DNA of 64,000 nucleotides, from positions 18,545,009 through 18,609,008 of the forward strand of contig CM037838.1 in NCBI GenBank assembly GCA_021234535.1, given 5' to 3'. The notes under the pieces were generated by a model that did not search any database, was not told the origin of the DNA, and saw only the letters and a list, made by a program, of their open reading frames with translations. This DNA comes from Stichopus chloronotus. Taxonomy: Eukaryota > Echinodermata > Holothuroidea > Aspidochirotida > Stichopodidae. The position numbers were made by a program, and so were the translations under genes. Below are positions 33,345 through 44,562 of this stretch, one piece after another; the stretch's first letter is position 1; each line of letters opens with the position of its first letter.

Positions 33345-33825
33345 CACTGATGCCGATATTCACACGTGGCTATACTTACCAACTGATCCACAAATGCAAT
33401 CAGTTTGACCTTGCTCAAAGTGCACTCAAAATCAATTCTGACACTGTGCCATGTATGCCTAGGCTCGCCCTTGTGGGGGCCTATAGGCACGTCGCACTTC
33501 AGAAATACGTTAAATTTCAACCTAAGGTAACTCAATGGAGGAAGGAGAAATTTTTTGTAACTACTTATACATACAGAATAAACATGAGACCAATCAGAAA
33601 GAAACAGAAGAATACTCAATGTCTATGATCCTTTGGCTTCCACTAGAGACAAAAATCCAAAGCACTATAAAAACACATTCCAGCCTGAGCAAAAGACAAA
33701 CATGGAGAGCCTACACTTAGAGGTCGTGGTGTCAGACCTGATTTTGAGTGCCCTCTGAGAAACCTCAAATTGAATGCATTAGTGAAGCAAGGGGTGCAGT
33801 AAGTATATATAGTCTATAATATTGA
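33345..33825. mobile_element. Inverted-terminus element, about 480 bp, both ends present
   Basis: The left arm (33345-33490) contains GATATTCACACGTGGCTATA, TTGACCTTGCTCAAAG and CTAGGCTCGCCCTTG. The right arm (33705-33825) is an imperfect reverse complement ending GGGGTGCAGTAAGTATATAT. The middle of about 215 bp has no coding potential that I recognise. Long imperfect inverted arms and a short interior suggest a non-autonomous foldback-type element. Confidence 0.6.
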
Positions 33826-33829
33826 CTAT

Positions 33830-35690
33830 TATCATTGGGAAAACACATTTTGAAAGTATTATGACAATTTCGTCATCTTTGTCACCCTTATCTTATGTTT
33901 AAGACCCTTTGGGCAATACCCTACAGTACATATATTTTGACTTCAACAGATGTAAGGCATGAACTTTGCAAGGAGTCCTTGGACAAGGTGCTTCTGGTAA
34001 AGTGCCTATCAGTACCAAAATACACTGCTATGAATGGAAATTTACCACTACATCCTAACGTAATACTGTAAATACCACAGTGAGTATTTCCAGTCTTACC
34101 AACAGCTTGCTTACTTTCCTTCCCCCTTTCTTCTTCCTAACCCTTTCTTTTCTTCTTGCTTCATCAATTCCTTCAAAGGCAGTCACTCATCACCCCAAGC
34201 GACATTTTTGGCTGGGGGAAAGCAAAATTCTCCATCAGTTATCCCTTTGATTTACAGCAAGTTTGAAAGATGCACAGCAACTCATGTTACACAGCATACG
34301 GAGGGGCTCAATGTTTTGAATACACAAGTGGAGGAGTTCTCAAGAGGCTGTGGGAGGTACCAAATGGAAGTGGTTGGAGAATAGGAACTGTCTGGGCAAT
34401 GAGTCGCTGTCCTGACCTCTTTAATACCTACCCCTCTCTCTATCAACCTCTCTCTCCCCGACTAGAGATCTCAACAACCCATCTGTGTCACCTAAGCATC
34501 ACTAGCTACACGATGACCAAAATGACCCTGGAATACTCTTCAAGGTCATTACTTCCAGCATCAAGGTGACACAACAGGGATATAATTGAATCCTGTTAAA
34601 AGGCGATTGACTAGCAGCTACAGCAGCAGTATGTGTAACCTTGGCATTCATTCAGTGACTATCCTACCAGCGCTGTACATACTTGCAGTGGGACTGCTTT
34701 CTAAAGAAGCACTTTCCTGATGGGAAAAACAGATGGGACTTCTCAAGAAAGAAAAAAAAAAAGAATTAGGACAATCCCAGATGATAAAGGCTGGCCTGTG
34801 ACAACTATGGTGAACAGAATAATCTCTGATGGCTGGGTGATAATTAAGGTCAAGTTTAACTTTCAAGTGACCCGAAATTGAACCTAACACCTAATGATGC
34901 ACCAGTTCAATAATCTGATGCATGAAGGACGTACGCAGATTTACCATTAGTCAACTCTGACATCACAAAAGGCATACGACATGACTAATGATTTCCTACT
35001 CTAACATCTAATTAATACATCTGACAATTTCTTGTCCTTTTTTCTTCATGCAAGAGGAGGTGATTAGTTATAATCTTCAAACTAGTGATGTTGCCAAACA
35101 TGCATGTAATGTACCTCACTGGGAGCAGCTGCTTAGCTCAGATGAACACATTTTATAAATCACACATAGGTTTGCGATATCTTGGAAAATTCTCACTTGC
35201 ACGAAGGTGCAGGTCTTAGTCTTCCCTCTACTATACAACTGTAGCATTGGAAGCCTATTACAATTCACTGCGACAAGTATTTCCCATGAATACTGCAAAA
35301 TGTGTTTTAATGGACGGTTTGGTGGGACCCTTTGACTAAACTGAGTAAGGGATAGCAAAACTTAAATATGAAAGTGATATTTGGTTTATATCACAGACAC
35401 AAGGCAAAAACAAATGTCGTCTCCTTCAGTCTGAGGTTTTTAAGCTATGGGAAAGTCTTGCCCTGTGAAACTGAAACAAGGAAAATAATTTTAGTACGAT
35501 CAATCTATCAACTGGGGATCAAATATAAGCCATCAACAGTAAAAAAACAGTAAAGAAAGAAATTTGGGCAAAGCATAAATGTATTCCAACCAAAATCTGG
35601 TACAGAGATCTGGGGCTGAAATGAAAGGGGAAAATCAGTACAATGGGTTCAACAAAGGTCACTGCACATGGTAGATTAAACATCCAGTGC
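33830..35690. other. Non-coding stretch without recognised features
   Basis: AT-rich, with a pyrimidine-rich segment near 34115-34165 and short homopolymers. No exon or repeat family recognised. Confidence 0.55.
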
Positions 35691-35699
35691 TTCACAACA

Positions 35700-36544
35700 C
35701 AACACCTTTGAAGCACAAGCACCTTTCCCTCCTTGAGATACTATGTTTACATGGTTTTAAAAATCCCAAAACTTCTCTGGTTTGGTTATTTACGAACGAC
35801 CTCACTTACCTGTCTCAGCACAACAAATGCACAAATTTCTTTGAAGTACAAGCACCTTTCCCTCCTTGAGATACTATGTTTACATATTTTTAAAACTATG
35901 TCTTCTATTGACCTCACATGACCTTTGACCTCCATAAAATATGAGACATTATCTACTATTAAGGGCTACTGTACCAACGACAACACTTCGAAGTTCCAGC
36001 AACATTCCATTGCTGAGATATGTCCCTTTGACTGGTCTTCATACTTTAAGCTCTGGTGACCTCAAGTGACCTTTGACCCCCATGAAAAGCAATAGGGATC
36101 ATCTAATCACAATGGATTGTCAACACACCAACTTTGAAGTTTAAGCACCTTTTCCTTCTTGAGATATTGTGTTTACATAGTTTCCAAACTATAGTATGTC
36201 CTCCAGTTGCCTCATATGACCTTTAACCTCCATACAAAATGGCAGATATCATCTACTCATCATGTGCTACCAATGCTAAGAGGTTGAAGTTTCAACAACA
36301 TTCCATTGCTGAGATATCTCCCTCAAAAGGTTTCCATATTTCATACTCTAGTGACCTCAAATGACCTTTGACCTCCATGAAAAACAACAGGGATCATCTA
36401 CTCACAATGGACTACCAACAAACCACCTTTGAAGTTCAAGCACCTTTCCCTTCTTCAGATATGGTTACAAGCCAGGGCGTCACATGCACACACACACGCC
36501 ATCACCATTGCATAGATTCCTTGCCTACCTTCAGCAACAAATCA
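35700..36544 (+). mobile_element. Copy 2 of the tandem-repeat-core element with alternating A/B monomers
   Basis: Monomers are marked by TGACCTTTGACC-type motifs at 35919, 36067, 36217 and 36362 (spacing 148, 150, 145). Monomers from 36067 and 36362 share 'atagggatcatct' and 'caagcacctttcccttctt' (type A). Those from 35919 and 36217 share 'caacaacattccattgctga' or close variants (type B). Two partial A units precede (35707, 35843). The array is followed by a CA run (36485-36497) and the 3' hairpin region GATTCCTTGC...GCAACAAATC (36515-36543). No 5' hairpin end was found, so the left end is truncated or unrecognised. Confidence 0.7.
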
Positions 36545-36549
36545 AAAAT

Positions 36550-37595
36550 GATAATGGAATATTAATTTCTGGCATAGTTTGTCATTGATCATGATCGATT
36601 TGATGCTTTGACACCATTATCGGTCAGAGTTTGGGAAAGCCAACAGCCATCTTGCGCCAAGAAAAACCCTGGAGAATAAGTACTACCTGCACTCCCAGGG
36701 AAAACCAGTTTTGAAATACAGGTAGAGTACCAGCTCAACTGGAAATGCAAAAAGTCATTCACTGGCATGTTTCACTGATTCAGTACGAGCACTGTACAGT
36801 ACAGCATATACTGAGTTCATAAAATGCCCCTTTACAGAAATGCACACTTCCGAATACCTGATGTATGGGACTTTGGCGGGGTCACTGAACTGCAGACAGG
36901 AAATGAGAACAATTGGTCGGCAAACTCAAGAAGTTAAAACATTTGTGCATGACTGCACAATTTCTGTCTAAATCTGTACGGGGAAATTCTTGAAATTGTA
37001 ATTAACAAGCCTACCACACACCATTTTCAAAGGAGTGTGGTTGAGTAAGCATTTGAGAAACTCTAAAATTATATTTCACATTACAGCAGACATCAACCAG
37101 GTTTTTCTTTAGGGGAGGGGGGGGGGAGAGAAGGAGGTAAAGAATACTTCATTCATTCATTGTCTATCAACGGTACTGGAGAAGCGTTCAAAGTGTACGC
37201 TTCATTGTCTCCGTGTGGGTCACCTTTTCGAAAGTAAAACATGAGTTGATTCATCTTCTCCTTTATCCTATCAGGAAACAGACAGCACATACAAGAAACC
37301 TATTCACCTGAGCTACACTGCACAATCAAATTAACACAACACTATCTTTCTGAAACAAAAATTAACCTATGTGTAAACCAGAAAGCACACTATTGCACAC
37401 GCAATTGAAAGTGAAATATGGACAGCCATGAAACCCTCTGCGATAAGATCACGATTATGATAATCTACTAATAGAAGAATTGCCAAACATAACACTGACT
37501 TGACTAAATTAGAGCAATCTATTAACAAAAAGAAGACTAACTAAGGGAATCACAAAAACAAAAGCGCGAGTCTGGAATGAATTTTAATACATTTA
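36550..37595. other. Non-coding stretch without recognised features
   Basis: AT-rich, with a G-rich run near 37113-37134. No exon or known repeat. Confidence 0.55.
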
Positions 37596-37596
37596 A

Positions 37597-37923
37597 AGGG
37601 GCTCATTGAGTTGATATTTTTTTATTTTGTGGCAAGTTTGAAAGAAACCGTTACATACCAGTCCTACCAATTAGCCTCATTATTCATGTCTCTATTCCTT
37701 CAGTGACTGAAAATATGAGAAGTACACTGTGTAATACTGTAATACTGTTGATACTGTATAACATAGTGTATGGTCACAGACAGCAAAAAGTAATTTTGGT
37801 TGTTACTTGTACTATCATTGTCACTTTTGTTATGGTCAGATGTTCAGAATCTCTTAGTTTGATCGTTCACCATCAACTTATGAGTAATACTCAACAGGTG
37901 TGAACCAACTCAATGAGTCCCTT
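37597..37923. mobile_element. 327-bp non-autonomous element with terminal inverted repeats, flanked by TTAA
   Basis: Left end AGGGGCTCATTGAGTTG (37597-37613) and right end CAACTCAATGAGTCCCTT (37906-37923) are inverted repeats with one mismatch over 17 bp. TTAA lies directly outside each end (37593-37596 and 37924-37927), consistent with a duplicated TTAA target. The interior has no meaningful ORF. Solo ends occur at 19068 and 24457. The superfamily is undetermined; TTAA targets are typical of piggyBac-like elements, but the terminal bases differ from the usual CCC. Confidence 0.75.
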
Positions 37924-37950
37924 TTAAGAAACAAAATGGCTATTATAAAA

Positions 37951-38297
37951 TTACAGGATCACCATCACTTTTTGACTGAATATAATTATTTGATTAATCA
38001 GGCTAGAATGACTATAAAACACGGAACGAAAAACAAGAATACTCAAGGTTTGTCCCAAGACAGCCACATTGCGCGAGGCAAAACACAGCGAGCAGTTTGA
38101 AAACACAGTGGAAGCACTCGAGCGAAAGGCAGACGAGGGCGAGCTAGGCCTTAGAGGGCGCGGTGTTAGAATTGACTTCTAGGTCAGTTTGAGCAAAGGT
38201 CAAATGATGCAGTAGTGTGGCAAGGGGCAAGTATATGTCTACGATGTGAATTTACAGGATCACCATCACTTCTAGATTGAATATAATTATTTGAATA
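37951..38297. mobile_element. Terminal fragment of the inverted-terminus family between 47-bp direct repeats
   Basis: 37998-38250 matches 24195-24448 (shared CTAGAATGAC, CACTCGAGCGAAAGGCA or ACTCGAGCGAAAGGCA, GAGCAAAGGTCAAATGATGC, GTATATGTCTACGATGTGAA). It is flanked by near-identical direct repeats TTACAGGATCACCATCACTT and onward at 37951-37997 and 38252-38297, with about four mismatches over 47 positions. Confidence 0.7.
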
Positions 38298-38299
38298 AA

Positions 38300-39839
38300 G
38301 CTGACGCATAAAGAAAAACATGCCATGTGTCTAATATAGCGATTTAGAAAGACTTCCGTCCTTCTGTACTTACACAAGATGCAGTTACAAATATCCCCCA
38401 AAAATTTGATTTGCGGATATGTAACTTCAACAGCATATTCAACTAGCGTCACTTGTTCCTTACTTTACCCATACCACGAGTCTAAACCTGTCATGACCAT
38501 ACAAACTACACGGTGACCACACTGCACTGTGAATTTTACCCATTCACCGATTCCTGACGGTGTTCTTGGAACTCCAACAGTTCCGTGCATTTCAGTTTCA
38601 ATTTTTCAGGCAGAGAATTCGTTACCTTGCCTACCTAGGATCTTCGACGGTGAGAGCCAGTCTGGAACTTTCACACCTTTAACAACAACGGATCATTGCA
38701 CCGATGTCTTCTAACGCCTAACTTACATACATTTCACAGTGGTGTACCATACTGTGATGGACGTTAATTAGGCTGCAACTTGGCTCATTTAAGGAATGTC
38801 CAGGGAATAGGTGTTCAAGTCCATGTGTAACGACAGGCTCTAAGCAATCATTTCGGGGGAAGTCTCAACGAACTGTCCCATACTTCAGTGCAGTTTGCAT
38901 AAAACCATACACATAATGTTCATCAACAACTAACCTGTACTGTACAGTGCTGCTCAAAATGCAAATAGCCAACAAGGAATCAACCTGCTTCAGATAACAG
39001 TTTTACATAAAGGGGCATTCCCATGCTTCCATGCCCACTGCACCATACAAATGTTTGTGGACATCGTGCCACAAGGGAATCTGTCAATTTGCGTTCGTGA
39101 GCACTTTTGATATTGTACACTTCACTACTGATTCATTGGTGTCTGCATACTTCCTCCTGCAGTTAGATAATGGGTAAACAAACAAGTTCAAATAAAATCA
39201 CAAAGACAAGGCTGGAGCTACTCGCACGAACAAAGGGCAAATTACGGGCAAAGGACCTCTGTTGTTCTCACGGAACTCGAGGTACCCCTAACCCTGAAGC
39301 ACGATCCTAAGAACGATTGCTGATTGGCTAAAAACCTCATTCCTTCATTCATAACTTGTTTCATTCGCACAAATTTATTTGGGTGGACAGACAGCATCTT
39401 AAGATTTAAACTCCTTGATTGCAAGCAACCTGTTGACCTTTACCAACAATATAGGCTATTCCTTAAAGTAGTATCACTCAAGAGTTAGATCAAATAAAAG
39501 CAATGTTAAAGTAGAATAATCAGGACAAATTACTATTCTAATGCCAGAAGCTTGAAGCTGGGGGGAGGGGCTGAGAACTGAGCAAGTGACTGTATTGCTC
39601 AAGAGGGCAGTAATGGGACACCAAACTGGTACAGTATCTGAAGGTTACATACATGTATGAGTGTTTCACAAACATCTTCCAAAAGTTTCAGTTCAGAACA
39701 TTTTTTCCTGATCATGGCAGAAATTAAATGTATTTCTTTGCTCTCCTGAACCTACAATTTCCATATATGCACATATATACTTGTACAAATTTTGCATCAA
39801 ATTACTCAGGTGTATCATGTGATCTCCGCAACATACTAA
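38300..39839. other. Non-coding stretch without recognised features
   Basis: AT-rich; no gene, RNA or repeat family recognised. Confidence 0.55.
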
Positions 39840-39994
39840 TGTGGGTATTCACAAGTGAATATACACTGTACATACTGTACTTAATACCGCTTGCTTCACT
39901 AATGAATTAAAGTTGGACCTGGGTTGAAGTGCATTCAAAATCAATTCTGATACCGTGCCTCCTATGTCTAGGGGTAAGTATATATGATGTGAAC
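39840..39994. mobile_element. Short inverted-terminus element, about 155 bp
   Basis: Left terminus TGTGGGTATTCACAAGTGAA (39840-39859) and right terminus GGGGTAAGTATATATGATGT followed by GAAC (to 39994). The left arm includes a degenerate 'TTCACTAATGAATTAAAGTTGGACC...TCAATTCTGATACCGTGCC' (split here), matching 33395-33460. The right arm is mostly deleted. Confidence 0.55.
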
Positions 39995-39999
39995 AGACA

Positions 40000-41870
40000 G
40001 AAGTTTACAGAGTAGGTATGGAGATGGAAGAAGTACACAAATATGATAAAAGCATGCTGCTAAATAATGGCCCATTTGAATTTTCAGACATGTTTAATTA
40101 AATGCATTCAAGCAGAAATATCAAAAACCAAAAAGAGGCCATGCCATCATACCGACCAGACACTTCTGGCACACAAGATCCTGTTTGTGTGGATTAGGTC
40201 TACAAGCACCTGCTGAACCCACGATCGACTTGGCTCACGCACATGACACGCATCACATGTTTGTGAACTATTATTTATCAGCAGTATCATCAAGGATGTA
40301 TTTGTGGCTGGTATGTGGTTGACATTTCCTCTTGTTAGCCATGAGACTAAATGCAACTTGATAAAGAGGAAAGACAGGTTCAACGAAATTGTGATACAGA
40401 GGCAAGCAGACATATTTCTGCCAGACTTTTTTGATCTGACAGACATGTTATCGCCAAAGTATTTGAAATGGAATTGTTGAGACATCAAGCAAAAGACACA
40501 CGACATGATGATCCACATGACTCCTGATCTGCCACCAAAATGTGAACCGATTCAAAATTGCCTAAAACTAGCCGAATTAAAAATCCTGATTGAATTTATT
40601 CATTTGACTGGATTGACCTGTAAGAGCTTCTCTGTAGAAGTCAAAATAATCATAAAAAAAATCAATTTCTGGCAGCTTGAGGAGATGCGCTGTGAATTGA
40701 AATCTCCGAGCTTCTCCCTCAGTGATGCCGGAAGGCAATTATTACGGCCAGAAGTATTTTTAGTGGTTGACAGATGACGTTTACGAGAAAGCATCTGAAG
40801 TGACTTCAAGATTTATGAATCAGATTTTTGAATCCCCAACCTATCTTACTCTCAGTAATGGTTAATTCTGCGACTGAACGTTCAGCAACCTTCATCCTTC
40901 ACGTTAATGTATTGAGGAAGACACGAAGGTAATGTACTGCACACTGAAACAAAATAAATACAGCACTGACTTCCAACATGGTCCAATATTGAAAAGGTTC
41001 AAAATCCCTTTCCTTTTCCACATTTACCACAAGAATAGGATACACGGGGACTTTGCAATCTGCTGCAAGAAACCTGTAATGGGAATGGGTGATTTAAGGA
41101 GAAAAAAAAACATCATCATGGTTCTGTGAGTCAAACTGCACTTTGACTTCATCGCAGGTTTGGCATTTGGCAATATTAATCTACAGTATTTGCTGTTATG
41201 GTTGGGAGTGCTAATGTGTTGCCGACATTAATCTACTTTAATCAGAAATAGATATGTTCCCCATTCCTTCCATAGGATTGCGTTCCAACTGGACGCTAGT
41301 CCACAAGTAGAGACTGAGAAAAAGAGAAGAAAAATGTTTCATTCCACTTCTAAATTTATTTGCTTTATTTTATCAGGAACAAATCTTTTCTGAAGGAACA
41401 AATCTTTTCTGACCGAAAAGTTTTTCAAATCTACTAAAAGAATTTAATTCTGCCGCATCATTAACCATATAACATACATGTCGTCAGTTGGGAGGTGTGT
41501 ACCATAAAGGCGCTGCCAATGAATCTGCGACGGGATTCAGAGATGGAATGCACGGTGACACGGCTCGACAGTGCCCACGGCCTATCAGGAAAACACATGA
41601 GCACACAGTAACGCACATATAACAGGTCCATTTCCGCATTTATCGTTTTCTGGTGCGGCGACCCGAACATAAGGATATTCTATTTGGCTTGCTTTCTTAT
41701 TCAAGGACTATTAATCATTCTAAATGATTAGTAAACATGCATGGCAGGTGGTTCTGTCAGATGCACCATGCATGAAATACAATAAAGACACAGTTACTGT
41801 ACTGTAACTTTCTTTAACCTTTCTACCAGCTCAGTGATACGGCTAATTACGAGAGGGGCATTCACAGAAA
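40000..41870. other. Non-coding stretch without recognised features
   Basis: Open frames of up to 90 codons occur near 40505-40809 on both strands. They overlap each other and show no family motif, so I do not call a gene. Confidence 0.5.
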
Positions 41871-41876
41871 CCCCAA

Positions 41877-42112
41877 AACTCATTGGTTTGGGAATTCGCT
41901 AGCGACGTACTCACCTCATATAACCTATGCAGATAGAAGCAGATGCAAAGCACAGCTAGAGACTTCGCTGTCATACCACAAGGTTGGCAATTACGGAAGG
42001 GCGGTGACCAGATACACATACGTACACACACACAAAATTGCCAGATGCTAGACCATGGTCAATACGGTAATGCATAGGTTATATGAGGGGAGGGAGTGCG
42101 TGCTGTGAATTT
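41877..42112. mobile_element. 236-bp inverted-terminus element with a perfect 18-bp inner inverted repeat
   Basis: The left end AACTCATTGGTTTGGGAATT is a variant of the family's AACTCACTGGTGTGGGTATT. CCTCATATAACCTATGCA (41914-41931) and its exact reverse complement (42071-42088) form inner arms. The right end is GCGTGCTGTGAATT. The central part (41985-42090) matches 28877-28990, a second copy of the same subfamily. Confidence 0.6.
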
Positions 42113-42483
42113 GTGGAAGAGGCTCGCTGAATTTCTCAAACTACACTGTGGTTCTGAAAACCTTGACTGCTACTAATATGCAATAATGCAAGTGTTGAAT
42201 TCCAATGGCCTTCTGCCATTTTGTTACCTGCAGGTGAGCTGAAACGACAGGGCAAAATGCAACGTTCTCTTACTTTGTAAAAGCATGATTGGAAGCCCAA
42301 ATGCGCCCACTTAATGTAGCAAATTTGAAACATTACTGCAGTCACAAACTAGGTTCTATGAAGGAATTTGCTCTATTTTATTTGCTGACTCAGCATTCTT
42401 TCAATGTAGTAAAACAGATCAATATTTTGATTAGCTATTGTTCCTGATGTTCACATTCACCATCAAAAACATTTAATATCCCC

Positions 42484-43240
42484 GCAACTCACTGGTGTGG
42501 GTCTTCACAAGAGACTGGACTTAAACCCCTTACCTCACATTAATGCATAAAAGTGTAATCAAAATCCATTCAGACATCAGGCCCTCTAAGCCTAGGCACT
42601 GCCCTCGTTTGGCTTTCACTCTGGCTGAGACAACATCAAAAACATTCAGTATCATCTGTTTTCTATAAATATGGTTATCTGATGCAGACATGAGTGCTCG
42701 AAGAAATTCAAAATAGCCAGCATTTATCTGGTTTTGCAAAACAACTCCCAAACTTTTTGAGTACTGAACATACATGTGGTAAATGAGAAGTCCTCTGTTG
42801 TGTGAGGACAGGTAATTGAGGACAAGGTGCAATGTAAATTATAACTACCACGATACTGAACAGCACAAAATGCAGTGGTTGTCCGCTAGACCGTCAGATA
42901 AATTGCTACCTTAATCGATGAACAATCCACTTTAAAATACCAGCAAGTTAACTGATAGTCTGTGAACTGTGTGAAATTATTATTACTTACTATGCAATGT
43001 AATGAATCATACGGGTGCAGTTTACACTGTCTCAAAAGTATGGATTACACTCTGACTATGGAAAAAGAGAAAGTGATGCTGGTACGACATTCATCTGACA
43101 CACAGGGTCCCCACGACTTACTGGCAGAGCTGGGTCATACAGGGAGCGGTGCAAGAATGGTTTCAGGTCAGTGTTGAGTTAGCAAGTCTAACTATGCAAT
43201 AGTGTGAGCAAGGGGTAAGTATATGTCTACAATGTAAATT
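42484..43240. mobile_element. Inverted-terminus element, about 757 bp
   Basis: The left arm (42484-42620) begins GCAACTCACTGGTGTGGGTC and includes CTAAGCCTAGGCACTGCCCTC. The right arm (43165-43240) ends GAGCAAGGGGTAAGTATATG followed by TCTACAATGTAAATT. The interior, about 540 bp, has no recognised coding region. Pairing the two arms as one element is inference. Confidence 0.45.
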
Positions 43241-44286
43241 CATAAAATTAAACGATCTGTCACTTTTGATGTGGCAGGTACGGCTAGTATTAACTACACA
43301 CAACAAATTAGTGACTTGAGCTGCAAATGTTGAAGATGCTTTCAAACGCATCAATTGTCACATCTTGGTCAACCATGTTTCTGTCCAAATAAAATGTGGG
43401 GGAGGGGGGGGGAGAGGGGAGAATTAGATAAACTCCACCAGTCCCAGCCATGGCTTGACAGACTTAAATAACTTGGAATGTCCGAGTTTGTATCTGTGTG
43501 TATGGAAGGCTTGGCATACCTGCCAGTCCGTATCTATGGGCCTGTGTGTGTGCCTCTGACAATGTAACTTATTCAAATTAGAAAAGCTAAGTGTTGACTT
43601 CTTATCACAGCATGGCTTGAGATTTTGTAATGTGTTTAATGTCAGCCACAAGAAGAAGATAATTATGATGCCAACTAGACTAGAGCACAATGATGCCACT
43701 GTAGAAGTTTAGATCTCACCGACACTGTGCTCCTGTAGAGACTACCTCTGTAGCTCTATGAAGCTAAGGTTGACTCCCGTCAGAACAGAGGAACTGATAT
43801 CCAGGATGCATACGTACTCAAGTGTCAATTTGAGAGATTCTTAAAATGCAAGGGCATACAGTTTTCACTCTAAGTATTTCAAACCCAACACCAATATCTT
43901 AACTCAAGACCGATGCTGTTTGAAGACAGATACCATTGGATAAGAAAGATTTCCAGATGCCTCAAATTTAAAATAATATGAGCATGTGTGAGGCCAGGCC
44001 ATCTCTTCATTTGTTTTTAGTGTAAAGTTTTACAAATCTGTCCATTGTAACTTGGATCCATCTTAAGTATTTAAAGATCTAGAACAGGCTTAAAACATAC
44101 CCATTTGCCAAAAAAGAGGCAACGCTAGTGCGCTCTGTGATTAAGGGCAAACTATCCTAATTCAGTGATTATTCAGGGGGCAGCTTCTCCATAGAGGGAT
44201 ATGAGGGAAAAGTTGACCAATGACAAGGTACAGTGTGTACTCTTGATGTTCATCATTGCTGTCTCAAGTACAGTATTGCATGAGGT

Positions 44287-44348
44287 AGAAATAAATCTGA
44301 GATAAAAACAGAAAGACAGAAATAAATCTGAGATAAAAACAGAAAGAT
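44287..44348. repeat. Two tandem copies of a 31-bp unit
   Basis: AGAAATAAATCTGAGATAAA followed by AACAGAAAGAC occurs at 44287-44317 and, with one change (C to T), at 44318-44348. A third partial start AGAAAT follows. Confidence 0.95.
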
Positions 44349-44527
44349 AGAAATTACAGTTGATTACAAGTCAGGTTGATAGTAATTAAAGGGAAAGAGG
44401 ACAATCTCTTTTGGACAGGGGCTCTATCATGGATTGCAGTAATTGTTTTAACACTCAATTCCAGCAAAAATGGCGCAGATCCACTCAATGAGAAGAGACC
44501 GAGGAGCGAAGTAAATTAAAATTCATT

Positions 44528-44562
44528 ATGCAAATTCACTATGCAAAATTCATTATGCAAAT
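44528..44562 (+). promoter_or_regulatory. Cluster of octamer-like motifs at about 13-bp spacing
   Basis: ATGCAAAT at 44528-44535, ATGCAAAA at 44541-44548 and ATGCAAAT at 44555-44562 lie in a short local duplication of ATTCATTATGCAAATTCA. POU/Oct binding is possible, but the array may simply be a slipped tandem repeat. Confidence 0.3.

Noticed and set aside
40505..40809. Overlapping open frames of 69-90 codons on both strands
   Set aside because: No motifs, and mutual overlap suggests chance.
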